Positions 1 to 8,697 of a stretch of DNA of 64,000 nt are shown piece by piece. Under the pieces are notes generated by a model that did not search any database, was not told where the DNA came from, and saw only the letters and a program-made list of their open reading frames with translations. The stretch's first letter is position 1; each line of letters opens with the position of its first letter. A program made the position numbers and the translations under genes. Source of the stretch: CAMDKS01 sp964402975 (lineage in GTDB: Bacteria > Bdellovibrionota_B > Oligoflexia > Oligoflexales > RGVZ01); the NCBI GenBank assembly GCA_964402975.1, contig CAYOEM010000001.1:124001-188000 (forward strand). Reading direction: 5' to 3'.

Positions 1-194
1 TAAACGCCTTTTGAACGAGCAGTCTCTGACAATCGCTTCATGTCAACGTTGCCCGGCAGATCTGAGCGCGCCCGGCAACCAGACCCCAGAGCAAACCAGT
101 CATTTAAAACTGGCCGCTCAGAGGCCACGGCTACCGACGAGCCCAGCGCAACAAACATCAAAACAAAACTCTTCACATTCACCAACAACCGCAT
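1..194 (-). CDS. secreted DUF4360-like protein, 3' end outside window
   Basis: A reading frame on the minus strand starts at ATG 194 and stays open to base 1, so the gene continues beyond the window. The first 24 or so residues form a signal peptide (MRLLVNVKSFVLMFVALGSS, then an AVA-like cleavage site). The mature start contains a GSGC motif, as in the next gene upstream (281-928), which has the same layout. A GAGGA sits about 6 bases before the ATG; an in-frame ATG at 221 has no ribosome site. The two genes look like tandem paralogues. Function unknown. Confidence 0.6.
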   Translation of the reverse strand, partial: MRLLVNVKSFVLMFVALGSSVAVASERPVLNDWFALGSGCRARSDLPGNVDMKRLSETARSKGV

Positions 195-280
195 GTCGTC
201 CTCGATTTTGCTATGACTCATGGAGATCACTAGTTAGAAACGCTCATCAATAATGTCGCACTCCCGTCGAAACGAGAATT

Positions 281-928
281 TCACAATTGACATCGCACGA
301 GTGACGCACCGACTTCATACTTTAGATCGAGTCCATCGACAAACATAATCAGATCTTCATACTGATGTGCCTTTTGCCCTGACACAGCGATATTTGCCTG
401 ATAAAAACCCCGGGGAGCTCTGCTGCGTGAGCACCATCCCTGATACCAGGTTGGCGTTGTACTTACACTAAAACGATCAACCCGCTGCTGAGTCAAAAGA
501 GGTCGATTGATGGCATAACCGTAAGGCAGGTTAACGGTGTACGGACTAACATCGAATCCAAAAAACGTACTCCGCGTTGACAGAGCCCCCGTCGCATTTG
601 CCGTTTTGATCACCCCGTAGCTTAAACGCTGTGTCAACTGCCCGATATAGACGCCGGGAGCAATCATCGCTGGGACTCTGATTGAACAGTTCTTGCGATC
701 AGCTAAAGATGGCGTTCCACCTCCCGGAAGATCAACGCCAAGCCTCGTAAAAACAACCGCCATATCATTCCCATTGGCCGAAGCAAACGCATCTACATCC
801 TTCTGGCAACCGGACCCGGCAATGATTGTCTGTGGTGATGACACATCCCACTGCACCGATTGTTGAGCATAGACTGATCCCTGTATCGCGAGATACATGA
901 CTCCACCCAATAAAAACCAAAATTGCAT
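281..928 (-). CDS. secreted DUF4360-like protein
   Basis: 215 residues. An N-terminal signal peptide ends near VYAQQ. The mature protein has a GSGC motif near the start, a central NCSIRVP segment and paired cysteines near the end, the pattern I associate with the DUF4360 family of small secreted proteins. A GGAGGGG ribosome site lies 3-9 bases before the ATG. It lies 86 bases upstream of the truncated gene at the window edge and is probably cotranscribed with it. It is transcribed away from the TonB-like gene. The family assignment rests on the cysteine and glycine pattern only; the molecular role is unknown. Confidence 0.6.
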   Translation of the reverse strand: MQFWFLLGGVMYLAIQGSVYAQQSVQWDVSSPQTIIAGSGCQKDVDAFASANGNDMAVVFTRLGVDLPGGGTPSLADRKNCSIRVPAMIAPGVYIGQLTQRLSYGVIKTANATGALSTRSTFFGFDVSPYTVNLPYGYAINRPLLTQQRVDRFSVSTTPTWYQGWCSRSRAPRGFYQANIAVSGQKAHQYEDLIMFVDGLDLKYEVGASLVRCQL

Positions 929-1278
929 AAACCCCTCCCCGTCTCAATGAAGACGACTTGACTCACGTCATTGTGAGTATTTATGCCATTTATTTGCATT
1001 ATGCATGCCACGTGTTTTTCAGCCAAAATGCGGCATTTTCCCGCCAAACTGACTCACTCCAGCAATTAATACTTCAACCATTCAAGCCAAATTGGCCAAA
1101 TTGGTGTAAACAATGTTTTCATAATAGCGATCGTGCGCATGGGCCCTTGGTCTTTTTAAACTGCATGATTTTTTGGTTTTTAGATAAAAACCGCGGTTTA
1201 ATCGATGATATCCGGAGGATCGTTCAGGGCGTACTTGGACATTTTGGAATTTTACCGATAACCAAGTGGCCGAGTTTT
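929..1278. other. 350-bp divergent intergenic region
   Basis: The region separates the DUF4360-like gene from the TonB-like gene. The reading frame of the TonB-like gene runs open through most of it, but the predicted peptide is aromatic- and Cys-rich with no domain character, so I treat it as non-coding. It holds a tandem direct repeat CCAAATTGG at 1087-1104 and an AT-rich hairpin at 1175-1192 (GGTTTTT paired with AAAAACC). A GGAGG at 1213-1217 has no well-placed in-frame start after it. Confidence 0.4.
1087..1104. repeat. tandem 9-bp repeat CCAAATTGG
   Basis: Two adjacent copies of CCAAATTGG occupy 1087-1095 and 1096-1104 between divergent genes. Each copy is close to a palindrome. This arrangement could be a regulator binding site for either gene, but no known motif is matched. 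Confidence 0.35.
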
Positions 1279-2268
1279 ATGAAAGATGGCAGGAGTGTCA
1301 GCGATTTGAGCGGATTTAGAATAAAAATTGTTGTCACAAGAAACGAGCGGAGTTGGCACAATCTGCCCACCGTTCATCCTAAGATTTTGCTCGTGACTTT
1401 ACTGGTGTCATTTCTTATTCACCTGGGAAGTTGGATGGGGGCCGCGTTCATAAAAACTCCAGTCGTGAACACAGCCAATGACGCCATCAAAATAAGATCG
1501 ATGACTGCTCAAGAACGTAACATTCTGGACGCTGATCAAAAGAAAATCGCAAAAGCTAAACGTGTGGTTGAAACCAAACAAATCCCGACCGCGAGGCCCA
1601 AAATCCCCACATCCTTGGGGTCTCAGGATCATATTGCTCCAAAGGAAACTCGCATCGCCGATCAGCAACTTGACCGGTCGAAAGCTCTGGATCCGGCCCC
1701 GACTCCAGGCACCAGCGGCGGCATCGAAACGCCGTCTAAGGAGAAGCCGAAAGACCCATCTCAAGCTCGAAAAGTTGTTCCCAGGGTCATGGCCGGGCCG
1801 GGGCAAATGGCCGTCGATCAGGATAAAAAAGATCGGTCAAAACTTTACGACAAATTGATTCCAAACAATGTCGCCGATGTCTTTAGTCAACCCAAAGGCG
1901 GGTTTGTAGAGCCAATTGACAAGATTGTTGCTGAAGGCGACCGCGTTGATATGAACACAACGAATTTTCGCTACATTTCCTATTTCACAGGACTGCGTAA
2001 ACAAATTGAGATGGTTTGGATTTATCCAGGTGAAGCAATTCGCCGAGGACTTCAAGGTGCCGTGCAGCTAGAAATGGTCATTGAGAAAGATGGTCGTGTT
2101 AGCAAAGTGAGAGTGGTCCAATCATCCGGATACACGACTCTCGACGAAAACATGCTGAAAACCATTAGACTAGCCTCACCTTTTGCACCCTTACCAAAAA
2201 GCTGGGGAAAAGAGCGTCTAGTGGTGACGGGCTCTTTCCATTACATTTTATCTTTTGCATCGCATTAA
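1279..2268 (+). CDS. TonB-like energy-transducing protein
   Basis: About 329 residues from ATG 1279. A cytoplasmic stretch of about 38 residues is followed by one membrane segment (LLVTLLVSFLIHLGSWMG). A long Lys/Pro/Gln-rich periplasmic linker follows. The C-terminal domain of about 90 residues resembles TonB: it contains RRGLQGAVQLEMVIEKDGRV, the V-x-V-x-x-SSG segment and LDENMLKTIR. TonB-like proteins pass inner-membrane motor energy to outer-membrane partners, but no ExbB/ExbD pair lies beside it. The start is uncertain: the frame is open back to 958, and 1279 was chosen because it places the membrane segment sensibly. Confidence 0.7.
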   Translation: MKDGRSVSDLSGFRIKIVVTRNERSWHNLPTVHPKILLVTLLVSFLIHLGSWMGAAFIKTPVVNTANDAIKIRSMTAQERNILDADQKKIAKAKRVVETKQIPTARPKIPTSLGSQDHIAPKETRIADQQLDRSKALDPAPTPGTSGGIETPSKEKPKDPSQARKVVPRVMAGPGQMAVDQDKKDRSKLYDKLIPNNVADVFSQPKGGFVEPIDKIVAEGDRVDMNTTNFRYISYFTGLRKQIEMVWIYPGEAIRRGLQGAVQLEMVIEKDGRVSKVRVVQSSGYTTLDENMLKTIRLASPFAPLPKSWGKERLVVTGSFHYILSFASH

Positions 2269-2286
2269 GTTGATTGGCAGAAATTT

Positions 2287-2332
2287 CAGCAAGGTACAAC
2301 GCCGCAAGCGTTCTCCCGTCGGGACTTTGCTG
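2287..2332. other. possible structured element, three-way fold
   Basis: An outer 6-bp inverted repeat (CAGCAA 2287-2292 with TTGCTG 2327-2332) encloses two smaller hairpins, AACGC/GCGTT at 2298-2312 and TCCC/GGGA at 2314-2324. It follows the TonB-like gene and lacks a T-tract, so it is not a standard terminator. It could be a transcript-end structure or a chance fold. Confidence 0.25.
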
Positions 2333-2426
2333 GCTCTTTGGACTATCAATATCCACTTTTAAACGCTATCATGTTAAGAGGCCTGATTAAAATTTACGCG
2401 CACTGAACGGTTAGCAGGAGAGCATA

Positions 2427-3911
2427 TTGCCTGTGATGGGAACCTTCGCCCCACTCAAATTGTCATTAGTCGCGCTTATGTTGCTGACTGCCTCAGGATG
2501 TGTATCCAGTCGCTCCAGAGGTCTGTCCTCCGTACAAATGTCAAATAGTCAAAATAGCGACCCGTTGGACTCAAAATCGACAGACGATGAGAGCCTAGGA
2601 GACGCGGACTCGTCAAGTAACTCTGATGGAAATACGGATGACGATACCGCTCAGGAAGACCTCATCTCCAATCTAGATGATGCGGAATTTTGTAAAGACA
2701 ACATTTATGCTCAGCACCTAAAAAACTCGTATCTCAAGCAAAACCCGAAAGCTCAAAGACCAGAAAAAGCCTTTAAATTTGCAAAGAAAACTCGCAGACG
2801 ACGCTATCCAACCCGCTCTCCATACGATCAACGTGACGTTGAGGCCCTGTATTTCGCACGAACCAGAATGGTTGGCGAAACGGTGCCCTATTTCGGTGCG
2901 ATTCCGGTCGTGACAAACCCTAGGGTTGAGCATTGGATTCGATACTTCAAAAATAACGGCCGCAATTCATTTCTAAAATGGCTCGTCAGGGGTGAGTCCG
3001 TGCGAGACGTAGTTGTTCCTATTCTAAAGGCGGAGGGTTTGCCTCCCGAGTTCATTTTCCTCAGCATGGTGGAAAGTGGTTTTTCAAACCAGGCTTATAG
3101 CCATGCCAAAGCGACGGGACCTTGGCAATTCATGCCTGGTACCGCCCGTCTCTACGGGCTTCAGATGAATATGTTCATTGATGAGAGACGCGATCCCGCA
3201 AAATCAACTCTAGCAGCGGCCAGACACTTGCGAGACCTCTACGAGGAGTTTGGTGATTGGTATCTTGCCATGGCTGCTTATAACGCAGGTCCAGGCCGGG
3301 TTCGTAAGGCCATCAGAATGACTCAAAGCAATGATTTCTGGAAACTGGCAGATTCAGCTTATCTGCCGGTCGAGACGAAAAACTACGTTCCCAAGGTTTT
3401 GGCGGCCCTGCAATTAGCGTCTAACCCTTCAGGCCATGGTTTCGCTGTGACTGCGGACCCACTCGACTCGCTGCCAGCAAGCACAGTTTTCGTGAAGGCT
3501 CCGTCCCAGCTGACTGAGATTGCGTCGAAGTTGAATATTCCAGAAAAACTACTGCGGCATTGGAACCCTGAATTGGTTAACTCCATCACGCCCCCAGTAA
3601 AATCAGGGTCTAATGGTTACCCCATGCGCCTTTCCTCTAATCTCGCCGATCGATGGAGTCAGATAGAACCATCTCTCGAGGTCCTCGAGGTCAAGGACGT
3701 GCTCGTGCACAAGATCAGGCGTGGGGAAACCATCGCAGCGATAGCGGCCCGCTACAGAGTCGACTCAAAACGAATTCTCGCACTGAATCCGGGTTTGCGG
3801 GCCTCTCGCCTGAAAATAGGCGCCGAGGTAGCAGTACCGACGACTTCCATTGTGCCTAAAGAGAGCTCGATTAAAAAACAGGCAAAAACACAGGGTCGTT
3901 CACAAGGCTAA
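2427..3911 (+). CDS. mltD: lytic murein transglycosylase, MltD-like, with LysM
   Basis: 494 residues. A lipoprotein signal ends in the lipobox TASGC (Cys 25), which points to membrane anchoring in the periplasm. An acidic Ser/Asp-rich linker follows. The SLT (goose-lysozyme-like) domain spans about 195-330 and has catalytic Glu 216 in MVESGF, then KATGPWQFMPGTARLYGL and AAYNAGPGRV. A degenerate MltD-type segment and a C-terminal LysM (VHKIRRGETIAAIAARY) bind peptidoglycan. The start is taken as TTG 2427 because CAGGAG lies 6 bases before it; an in-frame ATG at 2436 would be too far from that site. Expected role: cleaving glycan strands with formation of 1,6-anhydro ends. Confidence 0.88.
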   Translation: MPVMGTFAPLKLSLVALMLLTASGCVSSRSRGLSSVQMSNSQNSDPLDSKSTDDESLGDADSSSNSDGNTDDDTAQEDLISNLDDAEFCKDNIYAQHLKNSYLKQNPKAQRPEKAFKFAKKTRRRRYPTRSPYDQRDVEALYFARTRMVGETVPYFGAIPVVTNPRVEHWIRYFKNNGRNSFLKWLVRGESVRDVVVPILKAEGLPPEFIFLSMVESGFSNQAYSHAKATGPWQFMPGTARLYGLQMNMFIDERRDPAKSTLAAARHLRDLYEEFGDWYLAMAAYNAGPGRVRKAIRMTQSNDFWKLADSAYLPVETKNYVPKVLAALQLASNPSGHGFAVTADPLDSLPASTVFVKAPSQLTEIASKLNIPEKLLRHWNPELVNSITPPVKSGSNGYPMRLSSNLADRWSQIEPSLEVLEVKDVLVHKIRRGETIAAIAARYRVDSKRILALNPGLRASRLKIGAEVAVPTTSIVPKESSIKKQAKTQGRSQG

Positions 3912-4050
3912 CCGCTCGAACACGAATCCCCCCAACTTAGTCTAACCCTTGCGCCCGCTATAGGGTCTTGTTACTCTCATGTCCCAATATCTGGAAAAGC
4001 GTGATCGAAGAGATCTGCAAATCAATCCACCGACTCGGGGGGAAACGAAT

Positions 4051-4836
4051 ATGAAAATCTTGGTTTTAATCAAGCAAACTCCGGACACGGAAACGAAGAT
4101 TCGTCTGTCATCTGACGGCAAATCGATTGAGCAAGGCGACATGAAATACATCATCAATCCCTACGATGAGTTCGCCATTGAAGAGGCCCTACTTCTAAAA
4201 GCTAAATTAGGTAGCGGAGAAGTTGTGATCGCAAGTTTTGGTAGTGATTCCGCCAAAGAGCTGATCATAAAAGGCCTGGCAACAGGTGGAGATCGCGGAC
4301 TACTGATTAGCAATGCAGGTCTCGAGTCCACCGACTCCCTAGGTGCAGCTAAAGTCTTGGCGGCTGCCATTAAACAAGAGAATGCTGATATCGTATTTTG
4401 CGGCAAGCAAGCGATCGATGACGACAATATGCACGTTGGCACAATGACTGCGGAAATTCTCGGGTGGCCACACGTCAACGTCGTTACAAAATTTGAACTA
4501 AACGGTAAAACAGCGCGCGTTGAGCGCGAGGTTGAAGGCGGACAAGTCGAGGTTTACGACGTTCAGTTGCCAGCGGTCTTCGGAGCGCACAAATCCTTGA
4601 ATAAACCACGCTATGCGTCGCTACCCGGAATCATGAATGCTAAAAAGAAGCCTTTTGGTGTTAAATCGGCAGCAGATCTAGGCTTAGACGTCTCATCACT
4701 TAAAGCTCAGACTGTCATCAAGGGTTACAAGTACCCACCTGAAAAACCTAAAGGAAAAGTTTTTGCAGGGGAACCTGTCGAGGCGATGGTGGAAAAAGTT
4801 GTTAAACTTCTTCGCGACGAAGCGAAAGTCATATAA
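4051..4836 (+). CDS. etfB: electron transfer flavoprotein, beta subunit
   Basis: 261 residues from ATG 4051, preceded by a G-rich ribosome site (GGGGGG, 4037-4042). It starts MKILVLIKQTPDTETKIRL and contains NPYDEFAIEEAL. The ETF-beta signature VEREVEGGQVEVYDVQLP is complete. With EtfA it carries electrons from acyl-CoA dehydrogenases and related flavoenzymes to ETF-quinone oxidoreductase. The etfA gene follows after 15 bases, so the two form one operon. The frame is open upstream to 3979, but the upstream part is not family-like. Confidence 0.95.
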   Translation: MKILVLIKQTPDTETKIRLSSDGKSIEQGDMKYIINPYDEFAIEEALLLKAKLGSGEVVIASFGSDSAKELIIKGLATGGDRGLLISNAGLESTDSLGAAKVLAAAIKQENADIVFCGKQAIDDDNMHVGTMTAEILGWPHVNVVTKFELNGKTARVEREVEGGQVEVYDVQLPAVFGAHKSLNKPRYASLPGIMNAKKKPFGVKSAADLGLDVSSLKAQTVIKGYKYPPEKPKGKVFAGEPVEAMVEKVVKLLRDEAKVI

Positions 4837-4851
4837 GCCGGAGGCGTAGTC

Positions 4852-5820
4852 ATGAAAGTTTTAGTTTTTTTAGAACAGCGCGATGGCAAAATAAAATCTT
4901 CTGCATTTGAAGCCCTAACGGCGGCGTCCAAGATCGCGGGAAGTGCCTCGAGCGTGGCGGCCGTAGTTGTAGGTAATGGCGTCGCAGGCCAGACATCTCA
5001 ACTGGCAGGATGGGGAGCTGATACTGTGTATGTGGCTGACGCTGCAGAGAATGCGCTTTACAACATACAAAATTACGCGAACGGCGTTGAGGCCGCTATT
5101 AAGGCATTTTCTCCTGAGCTTGTTCTTGGCGTTGCGTCACCCATGGGACGAGACATTTTCCCTCGTCTTGCAGCCAGAATGAACGGCGCCATCCTTACGG
5201 ACGTGGTATCGCTTGAGGGCCATGGGAGTGGAGTTAGTGGCGTCAAACCAATGTACGCGGGTAAATGCTTGGCTGACGTTGCCACCGAAGGCGCAAAAAT
5301 ATCCTTCGTCACGATCAGGCAGAACGTGTTTGCTGCGCAAAAATCAGGGAATGGGTCAGCCAACCCATCACCCATTAATGCTGCGGCAGGCGATGGAAAA
5401 ATCAAGACCATTGAAATTCGGAAAGGCAAAAGCGCAAAGCCTGATTTGACTGAAGCTGCTTTAATCATTTCTGGCGGCCGCGCGATGGCTAATGCCGATA
5501 ATTTCAAAATTCTTCACGAATGCGCAGACGTGATTGGCGCGACCGTGGGAGCTTCCCGTGCAGCTGTGGACTCTCAGTACGCAACACACGACATGCAGGT
5601 GGGCCAAACAGGGAAAACGGTGAACCCAAATCTCTATATTGCCTGCGGCATTTCAGGTTCGATTCAGCACATGGCAGGGATGAGGACCTCGAAAGTGATT
5701 GTCGCTGTGAACACTGACAAAGACGCCCCTATTTTCAGCGTGGCATCCTACGGTATCGTGGGCGACCTATTTCAAGTCGTGCCTCTTTTGACGAGCCGAT
5801 TTAAAGAACTTTTAAAGTAA
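4852..5820 (+). CDS. etfA: electron transfer flavoprotein, alpha subunit
   Basis: 322 residues, preceded by GGAGG. The N-terminal domain starts MKVLVFLEQRDGKIK. The C-terminal FAD-binding domain carries the full ETF-alpha signature beginning LYIACGISGSIQHMAG and ending IVAVN, followed by DAPIFSVASYGIVGDLF. It forms the FAD-holding heterodimer with EtfB. The operon ends in a strong hairpin terminator just downstream. Confidence 0.96.
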   Translation: MKVLVFLEQRDGKIKSSAFEALTAASKIAGSASSVAAVVVGNGVAGQTSQLAGWGADTVYVADAAENALYNIQNYANGVEAAIKAFSPELVLGVASPMGRDIFPRLAARMNGAILTDVVSLEGHGSGVSGVKPMYAGKCLADVATEGAKISFVTIRQNVFAAQKSGNGSANPSPINAAAGDGKIKTIEIRKGKSAKPDLTEAALIISGGRAMANADNFKILHECADVIGATVGASRAAVDSQYATHDMQVGQTGKTVNPNLYIACGISGSIQHMAGMRTSKVIVAVNTDKDAPIFSVASYGIVGDLFQVVPLLTSRFKELLK

Positions 5821-5841
5821 TAGGAACGAATAAACCAGGAT

Positions 5842-5880
5842 TTAAAAAACCGGACCCGACCTTGGCGTCCGGTTTTTTAG
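5842..5880. terminator. bidirectional rho-independent terminator
   Basis: An inverted repeat pairs 5842-5855 with 5867-5880: AAAAAACCGGAC against GTCCGGTTTTTT. The T-run follows the stem on the plus strand for etfA. The mirror-image T-run serves the convergent phosphatase gene, whose TAA stop (5877-5879) lies inside the stem. Confidence 0.85.
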
Positions 5881-6740
5881 TATAGATCTTTTGATGACCT
5901 TCGATAGGTGAAGTCCGACGTCACAGCCATGGATCTAAAGTTGCTCAGATTCAGAGCCGTTAAGTCCCTCCCGTATACAGCGCCTGTATCGATTTGTACG
6001 GCACCAATTTTTATCTCACGCCTTACCTTGAGAATAGGGGTGTGCCCAGATATATGTCTTTTGTACGAGTCAATCCTTGCACTCGGAAACTCACGCTCCC
6101 ACAAACAGCGGTGCAGGGCCTCTAAGACTCGACGATCGGGAGCATCCGATGGATTTTTATCAAAGGCAGTCAAGACCTCTAGATCACCCTCGTGCATCAC
6201 GGCATGACTAATAATCGCCTTGGGAGTCAGTAGAACCAAAGGGGCACTAAAAAGAAACTGCAGGTGGGTTTTAGGGATGCGACCCCATGTATTAACGTCG
6301 TCAATTTCTGCGTCATAACTTCGAAATACACTATCGCCGCCGTTCAGACGCCAGCTCTCGACTTGATTCATGATTGATTTATAAATCCCCGATAAAGCAC
6401 GATGAAACCAAGACAGCTCGATCCCTGCTTCCTTCAGGAGATCCGGCCTAAGACCGATAAAAGCCAGTAAAAAAAACATCTCGTGATTTCCGATGACAAT
6501 CTCATGAGTATCGGCTTGCTTGCCTCTCATAAAATGCTCAATGACTTTACTGGTATCGGGTCCACGATCACACAAGTCACCAACTGACAAAATTTTATAG
6601 CACCTATGACCACCAGATTTCATCGATTTTTTTATCTTACCCTCAAGTGCAATCAACGCATCGTAGCAACCATGAACGTCGCCAACGGCATAAATTCGGC
6701 CATTAGACGGTGCTTCAACATTGACTACAGCGTTCACCAT
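5877..6740 (-). CDS. PP1/PP2A-like metallophosphoesterase
   Basis: 287 residues. The metal-binding motifs of the calcineurin-like phosphatase fold appear in order: GDVHG near residue 19, GDLCDRG near 53, GNHE near 82, and a late SGHTP. This set fits bacterial serine/threonine protein phosphatases or diadenosine tetraphosphatases (PrpE/ApaH type); sequence alone does not decide the substrate. No signal peptide, so cytoplasmic. It ends inside the terminator shared with etfA. Confidence 0.8.
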   Translation of the reverse strand: MVNAVVNVEAPSNGRIYAVGDVHGCYDALIALEGKIKKSMKSGGHRCYKILSVGDLCDRGPDTSKVIEHFMRGKQADTHEIVIGNHEMFFLLAFIGLRPDLLKEAGIELSWFHRALSGIYKSIMNQVESWRLNGGDSVFRSYDAEIDDVNTWGRIPKTHLQFLFSAPLVLLTPKAIISHAVMHEGDLEVLTAFDKNPSDAPDRRVLEALHRCLWEREFPSARIDSYKRHISGHTPILKVRREIKIGAVQIDTGAVYGRDLTALNLSNFRSMAVTSDFTYRRSSKDLY

Positions 6741-6762
6741 ATACCCTTAAATCTCCCCATAA

Positions 6763-8580
6763 CTAAACAAATACAGACCTAAACTCATGACTCGCCATCA
6801 CTTCCGCACGCGGCCCCACTCGCAAAACTCTTCCGCCATCCATGACAATAACATCGTCTGCAAAGTCCACAGCCGCTGGCCGGTGTGCGATCATAACAAC
6901 GACGGATCCGTCCTTCGCCAACTCACGTGCTCTATTTAATACCAATTTTTCCAATCCTGGATCCAACGCACTAGTCCCCTCATCAATGAGAATAAATGGC
7001 GACCGGTGATACATAAGTCTGGCCAACTGCAACCGCTGAGCTTCTCCACCAGACAACTGGAGCTCACCGGGACCCACAAGGGTTTCAACCCCTCGGATCA
7101 AGCGATAGCTATCGAGACGAAATCCAACGGCGTCTAGCGCCTTTTCAACTTTTAACACGTCTATTTTTGAATCGGGATACGCTACATTTTCAGCGATACT
7201 ACCAGGAAACGTCGTCACAGACTGCGGCATATAAGAAATGTCCAGGCCGCCCGCAAATGAGTGATCCACCTTGTAACTTATCCGACCAGATCCAGGCGAA
7301 ACCAGACCAAGAATCGCCGCAAAAAGACTGCTCTTTCCTGCCCCAGAAGACCCAACAATGCAGTAAACTCTACCCGTCTCGAAAGTCAAATTCACACGAT
7401 CAACTGCAACACCATCGCCATAATTAACTGAAACATCAGTCAAATCCAGGCAGATCCGATCGAACGTCTCGATCGCGTCGATCGGACGAACGATATCCAA
7501 CGATAATTTTCGAAACTCATCGGTCGCAGAAAAAATTCTCGTCGCGGCTGCAACACCCTCACGATTACTATTGAAATATCTACCAAGCTTAGCGGCAGAT
7601 TGAGCAAATAAAGCGAGACTTGCAAAGAACGACATCGCTACAGCCCCCGATATGCGACCAGCCGATATTTCTGCAAATGCCACCCCCAAGGCAACACACA
7701 TCGCCGTCACACCGAGAACCTCGATCAACGGACCTGTTCTAGCTTTTGAACGCGCCGCTTTCATGAAACCGTTAAATAAATTTTCACTGGCAGATTTCAT
7801 GGCCATGATCTCAGAGTCTTCTGTTCCATATTGCTTGATTGTTTCAATACCCAATAGTCTTTGCTGAATCCATTCACCCAGCACTGAGTTATCCTCTAGG
7901 GCCCGAGTTGCGCGTCGTCTGATTTTTCGACCCAAACGTCCCAGCAACGCAACCACCGGGGCAAGGCAGACTGCGAAAACAAAAAAAAGTTTTGGGCTAA
8001 GCGCAGCAATTGAAATAGCCATGAATATCGCCTGACAACCCTCCCGAGGCAGGCCTCCAAAAAAGTGGACGACGTAGTCACGACAGGTCCGAATATCCTG
8101 GGTCATCAGTCCGCCAAGTCCCTCCTCGGTTCTAGCTATGACTGACTGATCACGGAGCTCTGGCTTGACTGCAACAAAGGCAGCTACAAGATCTTGTCTC
8201 CACCGAAAAGCTATCTGTTCGCCTAGCCACTCCCACGTATACCATTGCCAAATAGTCAAAAGAGATTTCAACGTTGCAACAATCACCAGCGCAACTGGTA
8301 GGTAAAAGTAAACGACTTCAACTTGAATTCCATCTGTTCCCAAGGACTCCCGAAACCAGCCCGACCACACCGGGCCAAGAACCTCGCTCCAAAGTAAGCG
8401 ATCACGATTTGGCACGATCAGCACTTGCAGCGCCGGGCCTATTACCATACCAAGTAATGCCGCGACTAAGCCGAGGGCGAACGCCGCGACATTTGCCGCA
8501 TACACCCGTCCACGCCAAGCACTGAGAGCCTGTATGATACGAGAGTTAACTTGCGTATTTTGAGATTTGCGTGTTTGCAC
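6763..8580 (-). CDS. ABC exporter, fused membrane and ATPase domains
   Basis: About 605 residues. The N-terminal half has about six membrane segments. The C-terminal ATPase domain has Walker A VGSSGAGKSS (about 405-412), signature LSGGEAQRLQLARL (about 508), Walker B FILIDEGTSALDP (about 530) and the switch His in MIAHR. It is a half-transporter that should work as a dimer exporting lipid, peptide or drug; the substrate is unknown. The open frame runs into the tRNA-Leu gene, so the true start must lie after it. GTG 8580 is the only good candidate before the membrane domain, though its ribosome site is weak. Confidence 0.82.
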   Translation of the reverse strand: MQTRKSQNTQVNSRIIQALSAWRGRVYAANVAAFALGLVAALLGMVIGPALQVLIVPNRDRLLWSEVLGPVWSGWFRESLGTDGIQVEVVYFYLPVALVIVATLKSLLTIWQWYTWEWLGEQIAFRWRQDLVAAFVAVKPELRDQSVIARTEEGLGGLMTQDIRTCRDYVVHFFGGLPREGCQAIFMAISIAALSPKLFFVFAVCLAPVVALLGRLGRKIRRRATRALEDNSVLGEWIQQRLLGIETIKQYGTEDSEIMAMKSASENLFNGFMKAARSKARTGPLIEVLGVTAMCVALGVAFAEISAGRISGAVAMSFFASLALFAQSAAKLGRYFNSNREGVAAATRIFSATDEFRKLSLDIVRPIDAIETFDRICLDLTDVSVNYGDGVAVDRVNLTFETGRVYCIVGSSGAGKSSLFAAILGLVSPGSGRISYKVDHSFAGGLDISYMPQSVTTFPGSIAENVAYPDSKIDVLKVEKALDAVGFRLDSYRLIRGVETLVGPGELQLSGGEAQRLQLARLMYHRSPFILIDEGTSALDPGLEKLVLNRARELAKDGSVVVMIAHRPAAVDFADDVIVMDGGRVLRVGPRAEVMASHEFRSVFV

Positions 8581-8591
8581 TTTAGACTTCG

Positions 8592-8676
8592 TGGTGCGAA
8601 GAGGGGGACTTGAACCCCCAAGCCTCTCAGCACTGGCTTCTGAGACCAGCGTGTCTACCAATTCCACCATCTTCGC
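8592..8676 (-). tRNA. tRNA-Leu(CAG)
   Basis: The minus strand reads GCGAAGA at the 5' end (8676) and pairs with TCTTCGC before ACCA at the 3' end (8592), so CCA is encoded. The D-arm has GGTAGACACGC. The anticodon loop CTCAGAA is framed by CTGGT and GCCAG, giving anticodon CAG. A long variable arm (GTGCTGAGAGGCTTG), typical of tRNA-Leu, and the T-loop GTTCAAG follow. Length 85. It lies between clpP and the ABC exporter on the same strand. Confidence 0.95.
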
Positions 8677-8697
8677 ACGGCGCTTTGAGTCGACTTT

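Noticed and set aside
11..253. 80-codon plus-strand open frame at the window start
   Set aside because: It lies opposite a minus-strand frame with a proper signal peptide and ribosome site, and its own product has no domain character.
8581..8670. N-terminal extension of the ABC exporter frame
   Set aside because: It reads through the tRNA-Leu gene, so the apparent protein start is a translation of tRNA sequence.
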